64,000 bases of DNA, from positions 25,831 to 89,830 of the forward strand of contig CAJXNJ010000003.1 of assembly GCA_913057145.1 (NCBI GenBank), given 5' to 3'. The translations under genes were made by a program, and so were the position numbers. Of the stretch, positions 51,561 through 64,000 are shown in pieces. This DNA is from an uncultured Ectothiorhodospiraceae bacterium. Its GTDB lineage: Bacteria; Pseudomonadota; Gammaproteobacteria; Nitrococcales; Nitrococcaceae. The first letter of the stretch is position 1; every line of letters begins with the position of its first letter. The notes beneath the pieces are model-generated. The model searched no databases. It was not told the DNA's origin and saw only the letters and a list, made by a program, of their open reading frames with translations.

Positions 51561-52328
51561 CTACCTAAGGCGCTGACTATCACCAAGACGGGATGTCGAA
51601 AGCACATCATCCAGCTGGATATCGAGATGCCAGGGGCCGAGTCGGGTTGGCTGGCGCTGGCTTGCCGCGAGTGCCAGCAAGAATCGTTTTCGCGGTATGC
51701 AGACAGCCCCGAGGCTCTCCAGGTGGGGGGTGGGCAGCTGACAGTCGAGAAAGTCGAAACCCCAGGCCTCGATTTGCCGCATCAGCCAGATAAGCGCGAT
51801 CTTGCTGCCATTGGCAGCGCGGCTGAACATGGACTCGCCAAAAAATGCCCGGCCGATTGAAACGCCGTAGAGCCCGCCAATGAGCGCATCATCTCGCCAG
51901 ACCTCGATCGAATGGGCCAACCCTGCCGTATGCAGCCGGGAGTAGGCAGCCTGCATCTCCCGCGTAATCCAGGTCCCGGGTTGATCGGCTCTGGGTGCGG
52001 CACATTCGCGGACAACGGCATCGAAGGCGGTGTCGAGGCTGATGTCATAGTCCGCCCGTCGCAGTGCCCGGCGCATGGAGCGGCTGATATGCAGTTGCTC
52101 AGGCCTGAGAATCGCGCGTGGATCGGGGCTCCACCAGAGAATGGGTTCGCCCGGTGAATACCAGGGAAAGATGCCCGAGCGATAGGCAGCCTCCAGTCGC
52201 GCGGGTGAGAGTGACCCTCCGATGGCGAGTAGACCATTGGGCTCGGTCAGTGCTGTCTCCGGATCAGGGAGTGGCGTGACTTCATCGCCTGACTCGAGCC
52301 AGGGGATGGGCAGTATCGATTCAGTCAC
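51561..52328 (-). CDS. aat: Leucyl/phenylalanyl-tRNA--protein transferase
   Basis: PNGLLAIGGSLSPARLEAAYRSGIFPWYSPGEPILWWSPDPRAIL; GTG start at 52328. Confidence 0.95.
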   Translation of the reverse strand: MTESILPIPWLESGDEVTPLPDPETALTEPNGLLAIGGSLSPARLEAAYRSGIFPWYSPGEPILWWSPDPRAILRPEQLHISRSMRRALRRADYDISLDTAFDAVVRECAAPRADQPGTWITREMQAAYSRLHTAGLAHSIEVWRDDALIGGLYGVSIGRAFFGESMFSRAANGSKIALIWLMRQIEAWGFDFLDCQLPTPHLESLGAVCIPRKRFLLALAASQRQPTRLGPWHLDIQLDDVLSTSRLGDSQRLR

Positions 52329-53478
52329 GCGGTAACCGCTCCAGAATCTCTTCGCGATAAGGGCCCTCGGCGGTGAGGGTGCGGGCATATTCTTCAACCG
52401 CCGGGCGTTCTCTCGCCAGAAAATCCTCCACCGCAGCGTGAAAGCGGGAGTCGGTGAGGTGATGGGCAGAGTAAGTCAGGGTTGGCAGAAAGCCGCGTGC
52501 TACCTTGTGCTCACCCTGCGCGCCGGGCTCGAAGCGGCTGATGCCATGTCGAATGCAATAGTCGATGCCCTGGTAGTAACAGGCCTCGAAATGCAGTCCG
52601 TCGAAATCGGCCACAGCCCCCCAATAACGGCCAAAAAGGGTGTCATCGCCACACAGGCAGATGGCTGCGGCGACAGGCTCGTCGTGCTGCTCGGCGAGAA
52701 AGATCACCATTTGCTCCCGCAGCTTCTCTCCCAGCTCGGCAAAACAGGTCGCGCTGATCACCGGGATATTGCCGTGGAGGTGGAAAGTCTGTTCATAGAA
52801 TCGATGCAGCACCCGCCAGAGCTCCGCATCCACCTCATGGCCATGCAGGGTGCGCAGGCTGATGTCCTGCTCGGCGACCCGTTTTCGCTCACGGCGGATG
52901 TTCTTGCGCTTTTTCGAAGAAAGCCCCGCCAGGAAATGGTCAAAATCGGTGTAATTGGCATTGCGCCAGTGATACTGGCAGCCCTCGCGCCGGGCATAAC
53001 CCGCGTCCTCGAGGGCCTTAAGATCCTCGGGCGAGACAAAAAGCCAATGCACCGAGCTCAACGCCATCGACTCTGTCATCTCTCTTGCGCCATCCGCGAG
53101 CGCCCTGCGCAGTCCTGCCGCCGGATAATCCGGGTGCAGGAGCATTCTTGGACCATTGACCGGGCTGTACGGGGCGGCGATGACGAGCTTGGGATAGTAA
53201 TCAAGGCCATTGCGCGCATACGCCTGGGCCCAGCCATAGTCGAATACGAACTCACCCCAGGAGTTGCCCTTGAGATAGGCAGGGGCAGCGGCAAGCAGGG
53301 TGTCACCTTCAACGAGTAGCAGATGATGGGCCACCCAGCCGTTATCCGCCGAGACCACGCCGTGGCGCTCGAGGGCGGCCAGGAACTCATGGCGCAGAAA
53401 CGGATGATCCGTACCGAGGAGCGCGTTCCAGCGCGCCGGATCGACCTCGCTTATCGCCGAGACTGCCTGTAATTCCAT
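52321..53478 (-). CDS. FemAB-like / DUF482-type GNAT family protein (peptidogalycan biosynthesis-type)
   Basis: 385 aa; GLSSKKRKNIRRERKRVAEQDISLRTLHG, VPSR-like acceptor region FEPGAQGEHKVARGFLPTLTYSAHHL. Confidence 0.82.
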   Translation of the reverse strand: MELQAVSAISEVDPARWNALLGTDHPFLRHEFLAALERHGVVSADNGWVAHHLLLVEGDTLLAAAPAYLKGNSWGEFVFDYGWAQAYARNGLDYYPKLVIAAPYSPVNGPRMLLHPDYPAAGLRRALADGAREMTESMALSSVHWLFVSPEDLKALEDAGYARREGCQYHWRNANYTDFDHFLAGLSSKKRKNIRRERKRVAEQDISLRTLHGHEVDAELWRVLHRFYEQTFHLHGNIPVISATCFAELGEKLREQMVIFLAEQHDEPVAAAICLCGDDTLFGRYWGAVADFDGLHFEACYYQGIDYCIRHGISRFEPGAQGEHKVARGFLPTLTYSAHHLTDSRFHAAVEDFLARERPAVEEYARTLTAEGPYREEILERLPRD

Positions 53479-53531
53479 CTGCCGTTAGACCGCGCTGCTA
53501 AAGCCTGGCCGCCTACTGTACACTTCGTCCT

Positions 53532-55874
53532 ATGGCAGGCAAGACAACCGCCCGACAACCCCTGGCGCCGATCAGCCAGCACCTCGGTCGCATGCTGCGA
53601 GAGGCCGGACTGCTGCTTTTAATGGCAGTGGCGGGCTTTTTGCTGCTGGCGATGCTGACCTATGATCCGGCCGACCCGGGCTGGAGCCGCTCCGGGCCGA
53701 CGGCGGAGATCAGCAATGCCGGTGGCGTTGTCGGTGCCTATTGGGCCGATCTGAGTCTTTATCTGTTTGGTTATCTGGGTTTCCTCTTTCCGCTACTGAT
53801 TGCCCTGCTGGCCACCCTGGTCTACCGCTGGCACCGGCGCGATGGTGAAGTGCACTGGGGCGTGATCGGGGTGCGGGTGTTCGGATTCGTACTCACGCTC
53901 ATTGCCGGGACGGCCATTGCCCGGCTGCACATCGAACCGGTGGTGGGCAGTGTCCCGCTGAGCTCCGGTGGCGTACTGGGCAACCTGATGGGCAGCTGGC
54001 TGCAGCAGGCCTTTAGTTTCAGTGGGGCAACGCTGCTCTCTCTGGCGGTTTTTCTCGCCGGTATTACGCTTTTCACCGGGCTTTCCTGGATTGCGCTCAT
54101 GGACCATCTCGGCCAGTTGGTCCTTGCGCAGGGCAAGCATTGGGAAGTGATTCGCAGCTGGTGGGAAGACCGCCAGGCGGCCCGCGAGGCCGTACGCGAA
54201 CGCGAGGCCGCCCGGCGCGATGAGGAGCAGCGTGCCCGCAAGCGCAGCAAGCTGGCGATAGCGCCGCCTGCTGCTGAGGCAAAACCAAGCGAGCGGGCGA
54301 AGCAGGAACAGCAGATCAAGCTCTTCCAGACACCGCCGGCGCCCGGTGAGCTGCCGCCGGTCACACTCCTTGACCCACCGCAGGCCGAGAAGCCCGGCTA
54401 TACCCAGGAGGCGCTTGAGGCCATGTCGCGGCTCGTTGAGCACAAGCTGCGTGATTTCGGTATTGAGGTCGAAGTGGTTGCGGTACAGCCCGGCCCGGTG
54501 ATCACGCGCTTTGAGCTCAAGCCGGCAGCGGGCGTGAAGGTCAGCCAGATTACCAATCTGTCCAAGGACCTGGCGCGCGCCCTGTCGGTGACAGCGGTAC
54601 GGGTGGTGGAAGTCATCCCCGGCAAGTCGGTCGTCGGCCTCGAGATACCCAATGAGCATCGGCAGATTATCGCGCTCTCGGAGATTATCCGCTCCGAGTC
54701 TTTCGAACAGGCGGCGTCGCCTTTGACGCTTGCCATTGGCAAGGATATCGGGGGCTACACCCAGGTGGTGGACCTCGCCAAGATGCCGCATTTGCTGGTG
54801 GCCGGCACCACCGGTTCAGGCAAGAGTGTCGGTATCAACGCCATGATTCTGAGTCTGTTGTACAAAAACGGACCGGATCAGGTGCGCACCATCATGATTG
54901 ACCCCAAGATGCTGGAGCTCTCGGTCTACGATGGTATCCCGCATCTACTCGCACCGGTTGTCACCGACATGAAGGAAGCGGCCAATGCGCTTCGCTGGTG
55001 TGTCGCGGAAATGGAACGGCGCTACCGGGTGATGGCGACGCTCGGGGTGCGCAATATTGCCGGGGCCAACAAGAAAATCACCGAAGCCCGCGAGCGGGGC
55101 GAGCCGATTGTCGATCCGCTGTGGTCCGCGCCCGATGGTCGGGTGGAGCCAACGCTGGATGGCGAAGCAGCGGCCGAGCCGCCGGTCCTCGAGACCATGC
55201 CCTACATCGTGGTCGTGGTGGATGAATTCGCCGATATGATGATGATGGTCGGCAAAAAGGTCGAAGAGTTGATTGCCCGGCTGGCGCAAAAAGCCCGCGC
55301 TTCGGGGATTCATCTGATTCTGGCAACCCAGCGGCCTTCGGTGGATGTGATCACCGGCTTGATCAAGGCCAATATTCCCACGCGCATGGCCTTTCAGGTC
55401 TCCTCACGGGTGGATTCGCGCACCATTCTTGATCAGATGGGTGCTGAATCTCTGCTCGGCCACGGGGATATGCTCTATCTCGGCCCGAGCAGTCGAGGCA
55501 TCCCGGAACGGGTTCATGGGGCCTTCGTCTCGGATGCCGAGGTGCATCGGGTGGCCGAGCATTTGAAACAAAGCGGTGAGCCGGAATACATCGATGGCAT
55601 TCTCGATGAGGGCGGCGCCGGAGATTCACCACTGCCCGGAATGCCCGGGGAGATGAATGCCGGCGGTGGCGAGGCCGATCCGCTCTACGACCAGGCCGTG
55701 AGAATCGTCACGGAAACCCGCAAGGCTTCCATCTCCGGCGTGCAGCGTCGCTTGAAGATTGGTTACAACCGGGCCGCACGACTGGTCGAGGAAATGGAGG
55801 CAGCCGGGATTGTCGGGCCGCTGCAGAGCAATGGTGCGCGTGAGGTGATCGCACCTCCGCCACCGGGAGATTGA
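53532..55874 (+). CDS. ftsK: DNA translocase FtsK
   Basis: N-terminal TM domain, [28 protein letters not shown]-terminal winged-helix gamma domain. Confidence 0.97.
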   Translation: MAGKTTARQPLAPISQHLGRMLREAGLLLLMAVAGFLLLAMLTYDPADPGWSRSGPTAEISNAGGVVGAYWADLSLYLFGYLGFLFPLLIALLATLVYRWHRRDGEVHWGVIGVRVFGFVLTLIAGTAIARLHIEPVVGSVPLSSGGVLGNLMGSWLQQAFSFSGATLLSLAVFLAGITLFTGLSWIALMDHLGQLVLAQGKHWEVIRSWWEDRQAAREAVREREAARRDEEQRARKRSKLAIAPPAAEAKPSERAKQEQQIKLFQTPPAPGELPPVTLLDPPQAEKPGYTQEALEAMSRLVEHKLRDFGIEVEVVAVQPGPVITRFELKPAAGVKVSQITNLSKDLARALSVTAVRVVEVIPGKSVVGLEIPNEHRQIIALSEIIRSESFEQAASPLTLAIGKDIGGYTQVVDLAKMPHLLVAGTTGSGKSVGINAMILSLLYKNGPDQVRTIMIDPKMLELSVYDGIPHLLAPVVTDMKEAANALRWCVAEMERRYRVMATLGVRNIAGANKKITEARERGEPIVDPLWSAPDGRVEPTLDGEAAAEPPVLETMPYIVVVVDEFADMMMMVGKKVEELIARLAQKARASGIHLILATQRPSVDVITGLIKANIPTRMAFQVSSRVDSRTILDQMGAESLLGHGDMLYLGPSSRGIPERVHGAFVSDAEVHRVAEHLKQSGEPEYIDGILDEGGAGDSPLPGMPGEMNAGGGEADPLYDQAVRIVTETRKASISGVQRRLKIGYNRAARLVEEMEAAGIVGPLQSNGAREVIAPPPPGD

Positions 55875-55875
55875 G

Positions 55876-56489
55876 ATGGTCGGTAGGTTGATGGCGGGGC
55901 TGGGTAGTCTGCTGCTCGGTGCCGCAACGATTGCCGGGGCCAACCCCGTGGAGCAGCTCGAGCGTTACTTCGCCGAGACGCAGACGCTTGCCGGGTCATT
56001 TGTGCAAATCACCCGCGATGAGAACGGTGCGATTCTCGAAGAGTCGACCGGCGATTTTGTCATGGGCCGTGATCAACGCTTTGACTGGCATTACCAAACA
56101 CCCTGGGAGCAGCGCATTGTCTCGGATGGCGAGCAGCTCTGGGTGTATGACGTCGATCTCGAGCAGGTGGTCGTGCGCGCCTTGGATGAGGCAATCGGGG
56201 TGGGGCCGGCGCAGCTCCTCAGTGGCGATATGGCTCAATTGCGTGAGAACTTCACACTCAGTGTTGCCGCCGAGGGCGAAGCCATTGTGCTGACACCCAC
56301 TGATCCGGCCTGGGATTTTCAACGCCTGCGCCTTGAGCTTGCCGAAACCACCCCCTCACGTCTTCTCCTGCGCGATGGCCTGGGGCAGGTCATTGAGGTG
56401 CAGTTCCTCTCCCTTGAGACCAATCCGGCGATTGCCGATGATCAGTTCTCCTTTACACCACCGGCCGGGGTGGATGTTCTCTCGGATTC

Positions 56490-56493
<4 letters not shown>
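55876..56493 (+). CDS. lolA: Outer membrane lipoprotein carrier protein LolA
   Basis: [24 protein letters not shown]...[27 protein letters not shown]. Confidence 0.94.
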
Positions 56494-59514
<3,021 letters not shown>

Positions 59515-59524
59515 GAGCCGTCGA

Positions 59525-60196
59525 TCAGCGATTAGCTGTTGCCAGCTCGATACGCCCGTCCGGCCCGAGGATATGCCGCTGCAGCCAGCCCAATGCAACG
59601 CCATAGGCAGGGACGAACAGCAGCAGGGAGATCAACAGCTTCGAGGCATAATCGACTGCGGCGATCTCCGGCCAGTTCGCGGCCATGAATGGATCCGGAC
59701 TCTGGTAGAAGGCAATGGAGAAAAATGCCGCCGTATCGGCAAGGTTGCCGAAGATGGTGGACACCGCGGGCGCTACCCACCAGCGCGCTGCCTGTCGCAG
59801 GCGATCGAAGATATGAATATCCAGCAGCTGACCCAGTGCGTAGGCCATGAAGCTCGCAGCGGCGATCCGCCCGACAAAGGTGTTGAGGCTCATTAGCGCC
59901 TCGGCGCCCTGAAAGCTGCCCTGCTGGAACAGCACACCGATCAGGTAGGACAGCAGCAGGGCCGGTCCCATTGCAAAGAAGATGATCCGCCGGGCCGTGA
60001 CCTTGCCGAAGGTTCGAACCGTAAGGTCAGTGGCAAGGAAAATAAACGGAAAAGAAAAAGCACCCCAGGTCGTGTGCAGGCCAAAAAGATCAAATGGCAG
60101 CTGCACCAGATAGTTACTGGCGGCGATAATGGTGATGTGGGCACTGGCAAGCAGTAAAAGCGCCCGACGATACTGAACAAAGGTCATGGTTTTCAT
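59525..60196 (-). CDS. Queuosine precursor transporter, YhhQ family
   Basis: VYRR-type VUT family: NYLVQLPFDLFGLHTTWGAFSFPFIFLATDLTVRTFGK; start re-assigned to 60196. Confidence 0.88.
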   Translation of the reverse strand: MKTMTFVQYRRALLLLASAHITIIAASNYLVQLPFDLFGLHTTWGAFSFPFIFLATDLTVRTFGKVTARRIIFFAMGPALLLSYLIGVLFQQGSFQGAEALMSLNTFVGRIAAASFMAYALGQLLDIHIFDRLRQAARWWVAPAVSTIFGNLADTAAFFSIAFYQSPDPFMAANWPEIAAVDYASKLLISLLLFVPAYGVALGWLQRHILGPDGRIELATANR

Positions 60197-60215
60197 GGGC
60201 GCCGAGTATAGCAGC

Positions 60216-61544
60216 ATGGATTCAACGGTCGGCAAATCGCAGGCGCGACGGCGCATCGCAACGCTTGCCTGGCCCTTGATTCTCTCCAATATCACCGTCC
60301 CGCTGCTGGGCCTGGTCGACACCGCCGTCGTCGGGCATCTGCCGGATAGTCGTTATCTCGGTGGGGTCACGCTCGGTGCCACACTTTTTAGTTTTCTGTT
60401 CTGGGGATTCGGTTTCCTGCGCATGGGAACCACGGGGCTGACCGCGCAGGCGCATGGGGCTGAGGATATTGCAGCGATGCTGCGTCTGCTTGGCCAGGGC
60501 CTGATGCTCGCGCTGGCAATCGGGTTGATCCTGATTGCGATCCACCCGTTTGTCATTCCATTCGGCCTTGGCCTTTTCGATGGCAGCGCTGCCGTCACCG
60601 CCGAGGCGGATACCTATGCAAGAGTGCGCATTGCAAGCGCGCCGGCGGTGCTCGCCAATTACGTGTTGATCGGCTGGTTTCTCGGCCGGGGCTATAGCTG
60701 GGTGACGCTGTTGCTCATGGCAATCAACAATCTGGCGAATATCGTGCTGGATTTATTCTTTGTCCTCGGCCTCGGGATGACCACGGCCGGCGTTGCACTT
60801 GCGAGTGTGATTGCCGATTACCTCACCCTTGCTGTGGGGCTTTCGCTTGCCGTTTTTGCCTGGCGGCACTGGCATTGGCAGCGGGTGAGCGGGGTATTCG
60901 GAGAGCTCGCCGGTTATCGACGGCTGCTCAGCGTTAATTTCGCGTTATTCATTCGCACACTCTGCCTGCTTTTCGCCTTCGCCTTTTTTCACTCGCAGGG
61001 CGCACGCATGGGGGATACCACGCTGGCCGCCAACGCGGTTCTGCTGCAGTTTGTCCTGCTCGCCTCTTACGCCCTCGATGGCTTTGCGCATGCCACTGAA
61101 TCCCTCGTTGGACAGCGGATCGGGGCGGCTGATGAGCGCGGTTTTCGTCACGCCGTGAGGGCGGCGGTGGAATGGTCGTTGATTACTGCGGTGATCCTCA
61201 GTCTCGGCTTCGCGGTGGGGGGTGAGGTGCTCATTGCGCTTTTGACCGGTTTGCCGGCGGTTCGTGAGATGGCTGCTGAATTCCTGCCCTGGATGATTGC
61301 CATGCCCATACTGGCTGTAGGCAGTTATCTGCTGGATGGGATTTTTATCGGGGCGACGCGCACCCGCGCCATGCGGGATACCATGATTCTGTCGGTTGTG
61401 GTCTTTTATCTGCCGGTCTGGTGGATGACGCAGTCCTGGCAGAATCACGGTCTGTGGCTTGCGTTTGTCAGTTTTACCGTTGCCCGTAGCGTTCTGCTTG
61501 GCGGGATTTTTTATCGTGAGTGGCGGGAGCGGCGCTGGTTCTAG
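60216..61544 (+). CDS. MATE family efflux transporter (DinF-like)
   Basis: IATLAWPLILSNITVPLLGLVDTAVVGHL; 12-TM MATE pattern. Confidence 0.93.
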   Translation: MDSTVGKSQARRRIATLAWPLILSNITVPLLGLVDTAVVGHLPDSRYLGGVTLGATLFSFLFWGFGFLRMGTTGLTAQAHGAEDIAAMLRLLGQGLMLALAIGLILIAIHPFVIPFGLGLFDGSAAVTAEADTYARVRIASAPAVLANYVLIGWFLGRGYSWVTLLLMAINNLANIVLDLFFVLGLGMTTAGVALASVIADYLTLAVGLSLAVFAWRHWHWQRVSGVFGELAGYRRLLSVNFALFIRTLCLLFAFAFFHSQGARMGDTTLAANAVLLQFVLLASYALDGFAHATESLVGQRIGAADERGFRHAVRAAVEWSLITAVILSLGFAVGGEVLIALLTGLPAVREMAAEFLPWMIAMPILAVGSYLLDGIFIGATRTRAMRDTMILSVVVFYLPVWWMTQSWQNHGLWLAFVSFTVARSVLLGGIFYREWRERRWF

Positions 61545-62614
61545 GCCAGTATCTCATCGAGTGCGCAGAGCAGTGCATCATTCTGCGCCGGCGTCCCGAT
61601 GCTGATGCGCAGGCAATCATTCAGCCGCTGTGCCGGGAAATAACGCACCAGGATGTTGCGTGCCTTGAGCTTTTCGTAGGTGGCCTGCGCGGAGTGCCGA
61701 GCGGCAGCTGGCATGCGGGCAAGGCAGAAGTTGCTATGGCTGGGTGCGACAGCAAAACCGCGTTCAGTCAGCGCCTCGGTTATCCGAGCGCGTTCCTCGC
61801 GCACCGCCTGCCAACTTGCTTTGGCTGTTGTCTGATCAGCCAGTGCGGCAGCGCCGATGGCATCGGCCAGGGCGTCGACGCTGTAGCTATCGCGGGTTTT
61901 CTCGGCGATCGGGCGGATCAGGTCGGGGCTGCCGATGCCGTATCCCAGGCGAAGACCTGCCAGAGAATAGCCCTTGGATAATGTGCGCAGGATCATCAGA
62001 TTGTCGTGCCGTGCGATAAGGGGAATGACGTTATGACTTGCCGGTGCGAAGTCCACGTAAGCCTCATCGACCAGCAGCACGCCATCGAGGGCTTGAGCGA
62101 GGGCATCAATGCGATCGACATCGAACAGTCTGCCGCTTGGTGCATGCGGGTTGACCAGTAATGTCAGTTTCACTCCGGCCGCGTTCATTTGCGCGGCAAA
62201 ATCTTCCGGCAGGTCATAGTCTTCGAGAAGCTCAACCGCCTTGATGGGGCTTTCATGAATGGCGGCAAGCACCGGGTAGAGCGAGTAGCTCGGATCGGCA
62301 ATACCGATCGGCTCGCCGGGTGGGACAAAGGTGGTCATGGCAAGCCGCAGCAGCTCATCGCCGCCATTGGTGGCCACCAGGCATTCCTTGTCGACGCCAT
62401 GCAGCCTTGCGGCTTCGTCGAGAAATGCCGCTGCCGTGGGGGAAGGGTAGCGCCGGAGTGCCTCGGGCGAGATATCATTCAATACGGCCATGGCAGCGGG
62501 TGAGGGCGGCCACGGGTTTTCATTGGTATTGAGCTTGATGACCTCGGTGGCACTCGGCTGTTCACCCGGTGCGTAACCGGCCATCTCCCGGATATTGTCG
62601 CGTTCATAGTGCAT
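61541..62614 (-). CDS. hisC: Histidinol-phosphate aminotransferase
   Basis: IKLNTNENPWPPSPAAMAVL; ILRTLSKGYSLAGLRLGYGIG PLP-lysine motif; start re-assigned to 62614. Confidence 0.93.
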   Translation of the reverse strand: MHYERDNIREMAGYAPGEQPSATEVIKLNTNENPWPPSPAAMAVLNDISPEALRRYPSPTAAAFLDEAARLHGVDKECLVATNGGDELLRLAMTTFVPPGEPIGIADPSYSLYPVLAAIHESPIKAVELLEDYDLPEDFAAQMNAAGVKLTLLVNPHAPSGRLFDVDRIDALAQALDGVLLVDEAYVDFAPASHNVIPLIARHDNLMILRTLSKGYSLAGLRLGYGIGSPDLIRPIAEKTRDSYSVDALADAIGAAALADQTTAKASWQAVREERARITEALTERGFAVAPSHSNFCLARMPAAARHSAQATYEKLKARNILVRYFPAQRLNDCLRISIGTPAQNDALLCALDEILA

Positions 62615-62723
62615 GCCGGGGATCATACCGTTTTCCTGTCCGGGGCTGAAAACAAAGCCGCGCTGACGTATTATGTGGACCGAATAAGTCCGAATAAAAA
62701 ACCGCTGCCAGGAGCGTATCAAT

Positions 62724-64000
62724 TTGGCTGCCCCCGCCCACTCGCTACCGCTTCTAACCCGCCTGGCCCTGTCGGCAAGAAGGGCCGGCATCTGGCCGGT
62801 GATGATGGCTGTCATCGCGCTTCTGGTCTCGTTGCCGGTGTTAACGGTGCTCTTTCATGTGTTTGTCCCCGCCCCGGAGATCTGGGGGCATCTGGCAAGC
62901 ACCGTGTTGCCGCGGTATCTGCTGAATACGGTGGGCCTGACCCTCGGTGTTGGTCTTGGTGTGCTTGTCATTGGTGTGGGGACCGCCTGGCTGGTGGTGA
63001 TGTGCCGATTCCCGGGGCAGCGTATTTTTGAATGGGCGCTGCTGTTGCCGCTTGCCGTGCCGACCTATGTCATCGCCTACGCCTATACCGATTTCCTGCA
63101 GTTTGCCGGGCCCTTGCAGACGTTTCTGCGGGAGCTTTTCGGCTGGAGCGGTGGGGACTACTGGTTTCCGCCGGTACGCTCGCTCGGTGGTGCGATCGCC
63201 TTGCTCACGCTGGTGCTCTATCCGTATGTCTACCTGCTCACCCGAGCGGCCTTTCTGGAGCAGTCTGTCTGTGTGCTTGAGGTGGGCCGCACGCTCGGTC
63301 GCGGGCCCTGGAGGCTCTTTGCCACGGTGGCCGTGCCGCTGGCTCGTCCCGCCATTGCCGGTGGCGCTGCGCTTGCACTGATGGAAACCCTGAACGAGTT
63401 CGGTGCCGTGCAGTTCTTCGCGGTCGATACCTTCACCACGGGGATCTATCGGACCTGGTTCGGTCTTGGAGAGCGGGCTGCAGCCGCTCAGCTGGCCGGT
63501 GTGCTGCTTTTATTCGTCATGGTCCTGCTGGTCCTCGAGCGGGTCTCAAGGGGCAAGTCGCAGTTCTTTCACACCTCAAGCCGCTACCGTGAACTGCCGC
63601 GCTATGAGTTGAGCTCGGGTAAGCGCGTGCTCGCATTCCTGGCCTGTGCCATGCCGGTTGGATTTGGTTTCGTGCTGCCGGCGCTGTTGCTCCTGGAGAT
63701 GGCGCTTACCAATGGTGACAGCCAATTCGGCTGGGCCTTTCTGCCTTATGTCTTCAATAGCATCAGTCTGGCCAGTATCGCGGCTCTGCTCGCCGTCGGC
63801 CTGGCCGTCGTCCTCTCTTATGGTGTTCGGCTGGCACCATCGCCGCTTACGCAGGCCGCCATTCGGGTCTCCGCGATGGGGTATGCCGTCCCAGGGGCGG
63901 TGATCGCCGTTGGCGTACTGATACCGCTCGGCTGGCTCGATCAGCGTCTCTACGGCGTGCTGCACGGTGATTGGGGCTGGGATGTCGGCCTTATTCTCAC
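62724..64000 (+). CDS. Iron(III)-type ABC transporter permease (FbpB-like), 3' truncated by window end
   Basis: My translation from TTG 62724 gives a long open frame with no stop to 64000, including LLPLAVPTYVIAYAYTDFLQFAGPLQT; absent from the ORF track because no stop falls in the window. Confidence 0.85.
   Translation, partial: MAAPAHSLPLLTRLALSARRAGIWPVMMAVIALLVSLPVLTVLFHVFVPAPEIWGHLASTVLPRYLLNTVGLTLGVGLGVLVIGVGTAWLVVMCRFPGQRIFEWALLLPLAVPTYVIAYAYTDFLQFAGPLQTFLRELFGWSGGDYWFPPVRSLGGAIALLTLVLYPYVYLLTRAAFLEQSVCVLEVGRTLGRGPWRLFATVAVPLARPAIAGGAALALMETLNEFGAVQFFAVDTFTTGIYRTWFGLGERAAAAQLAGVLLLFVMVLLVLERVSRGKSQFFHTSSRYRELPRYELSSGKRVLAFLACAMPVGFGFVLPALLLLEMALTNGDSQFGWAFLPYVFNSISLASIAALLAVGLAVVLSYGVRLAPSPLTQAAIRVSAMGYAVPGAVIAVGVLIPLGWLDQRLYGVLHGDWGWDVGLIL

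Noticed and set aside
53793-54791. 332-aa minus-strand ORF over ftsK
   Set aside because: Antisense to conserved FtsK coding region; low-complexity Arg/Leu-rich translation.
62660-62720. Short direct repeat (CCGAATAA twice) between hisC and the ABC permease
   Set aside because: Too short and no match to a Fur box or other known operator; likely chance.

Overview
This 64 kb window looks like ordinary chromosomal core sequence from a fairly GC-rich gammaproteobacterium; a halophilic Ectothiorhodospiraceae-type organism is my guess from overall gene content and was not tested. I found no rRNA, tRNA, CRISPR array, prophage or transposase. I could assign about 54 protein-coding genes, mostly housekeeping: UvrA, RecQ, TmcA, the lexA-imuA-imuB-dnaE2 mutasome, RelA, Ppx/Ppk, SthA, malate synthase G, a TRAP transporter, AcnA, HflD/MnmA, ClpS/ClpA/InfA/Aat, FtsK, LolA, RarA, SerS, MATE and HisC. 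The best candidate for an undescribed system is at the left edge (1-5279). It is a tight cluster of a RibD-C-type reductase, a UPF0104/AglD-like flippase, a SAM methyltransferase, a GT4 glycosyltransferase, a degenerate PTPS/QueD-like protein that has lost its usual catalytic and metal-ligand residues, an MDR dehydrogenase and a CDP-alcohol phosphatidyltransferase. This combination suggests a pteridine/pyrimidine-derived, glycosylated and possibly lipid-linked membrane product. Other notable points are a tandem-fused 1840-aa UvrA with four intact ABC cassettes in a recQ-tmcA-uvrA operon, LexA-box-like sites in the 62-bp region shared by lexA and relA, an orphan class II-like phosphoribulokinase, a PdhR/GlcC-type operator upstream of glcB with a weaker copy at the TRAP operon, a putative attenuator inside the TRAP operon, a missed 55-aa membrane ORF, and a FemAB/GNAT-type gene overlapping aat in the N-degron neighbourhood.
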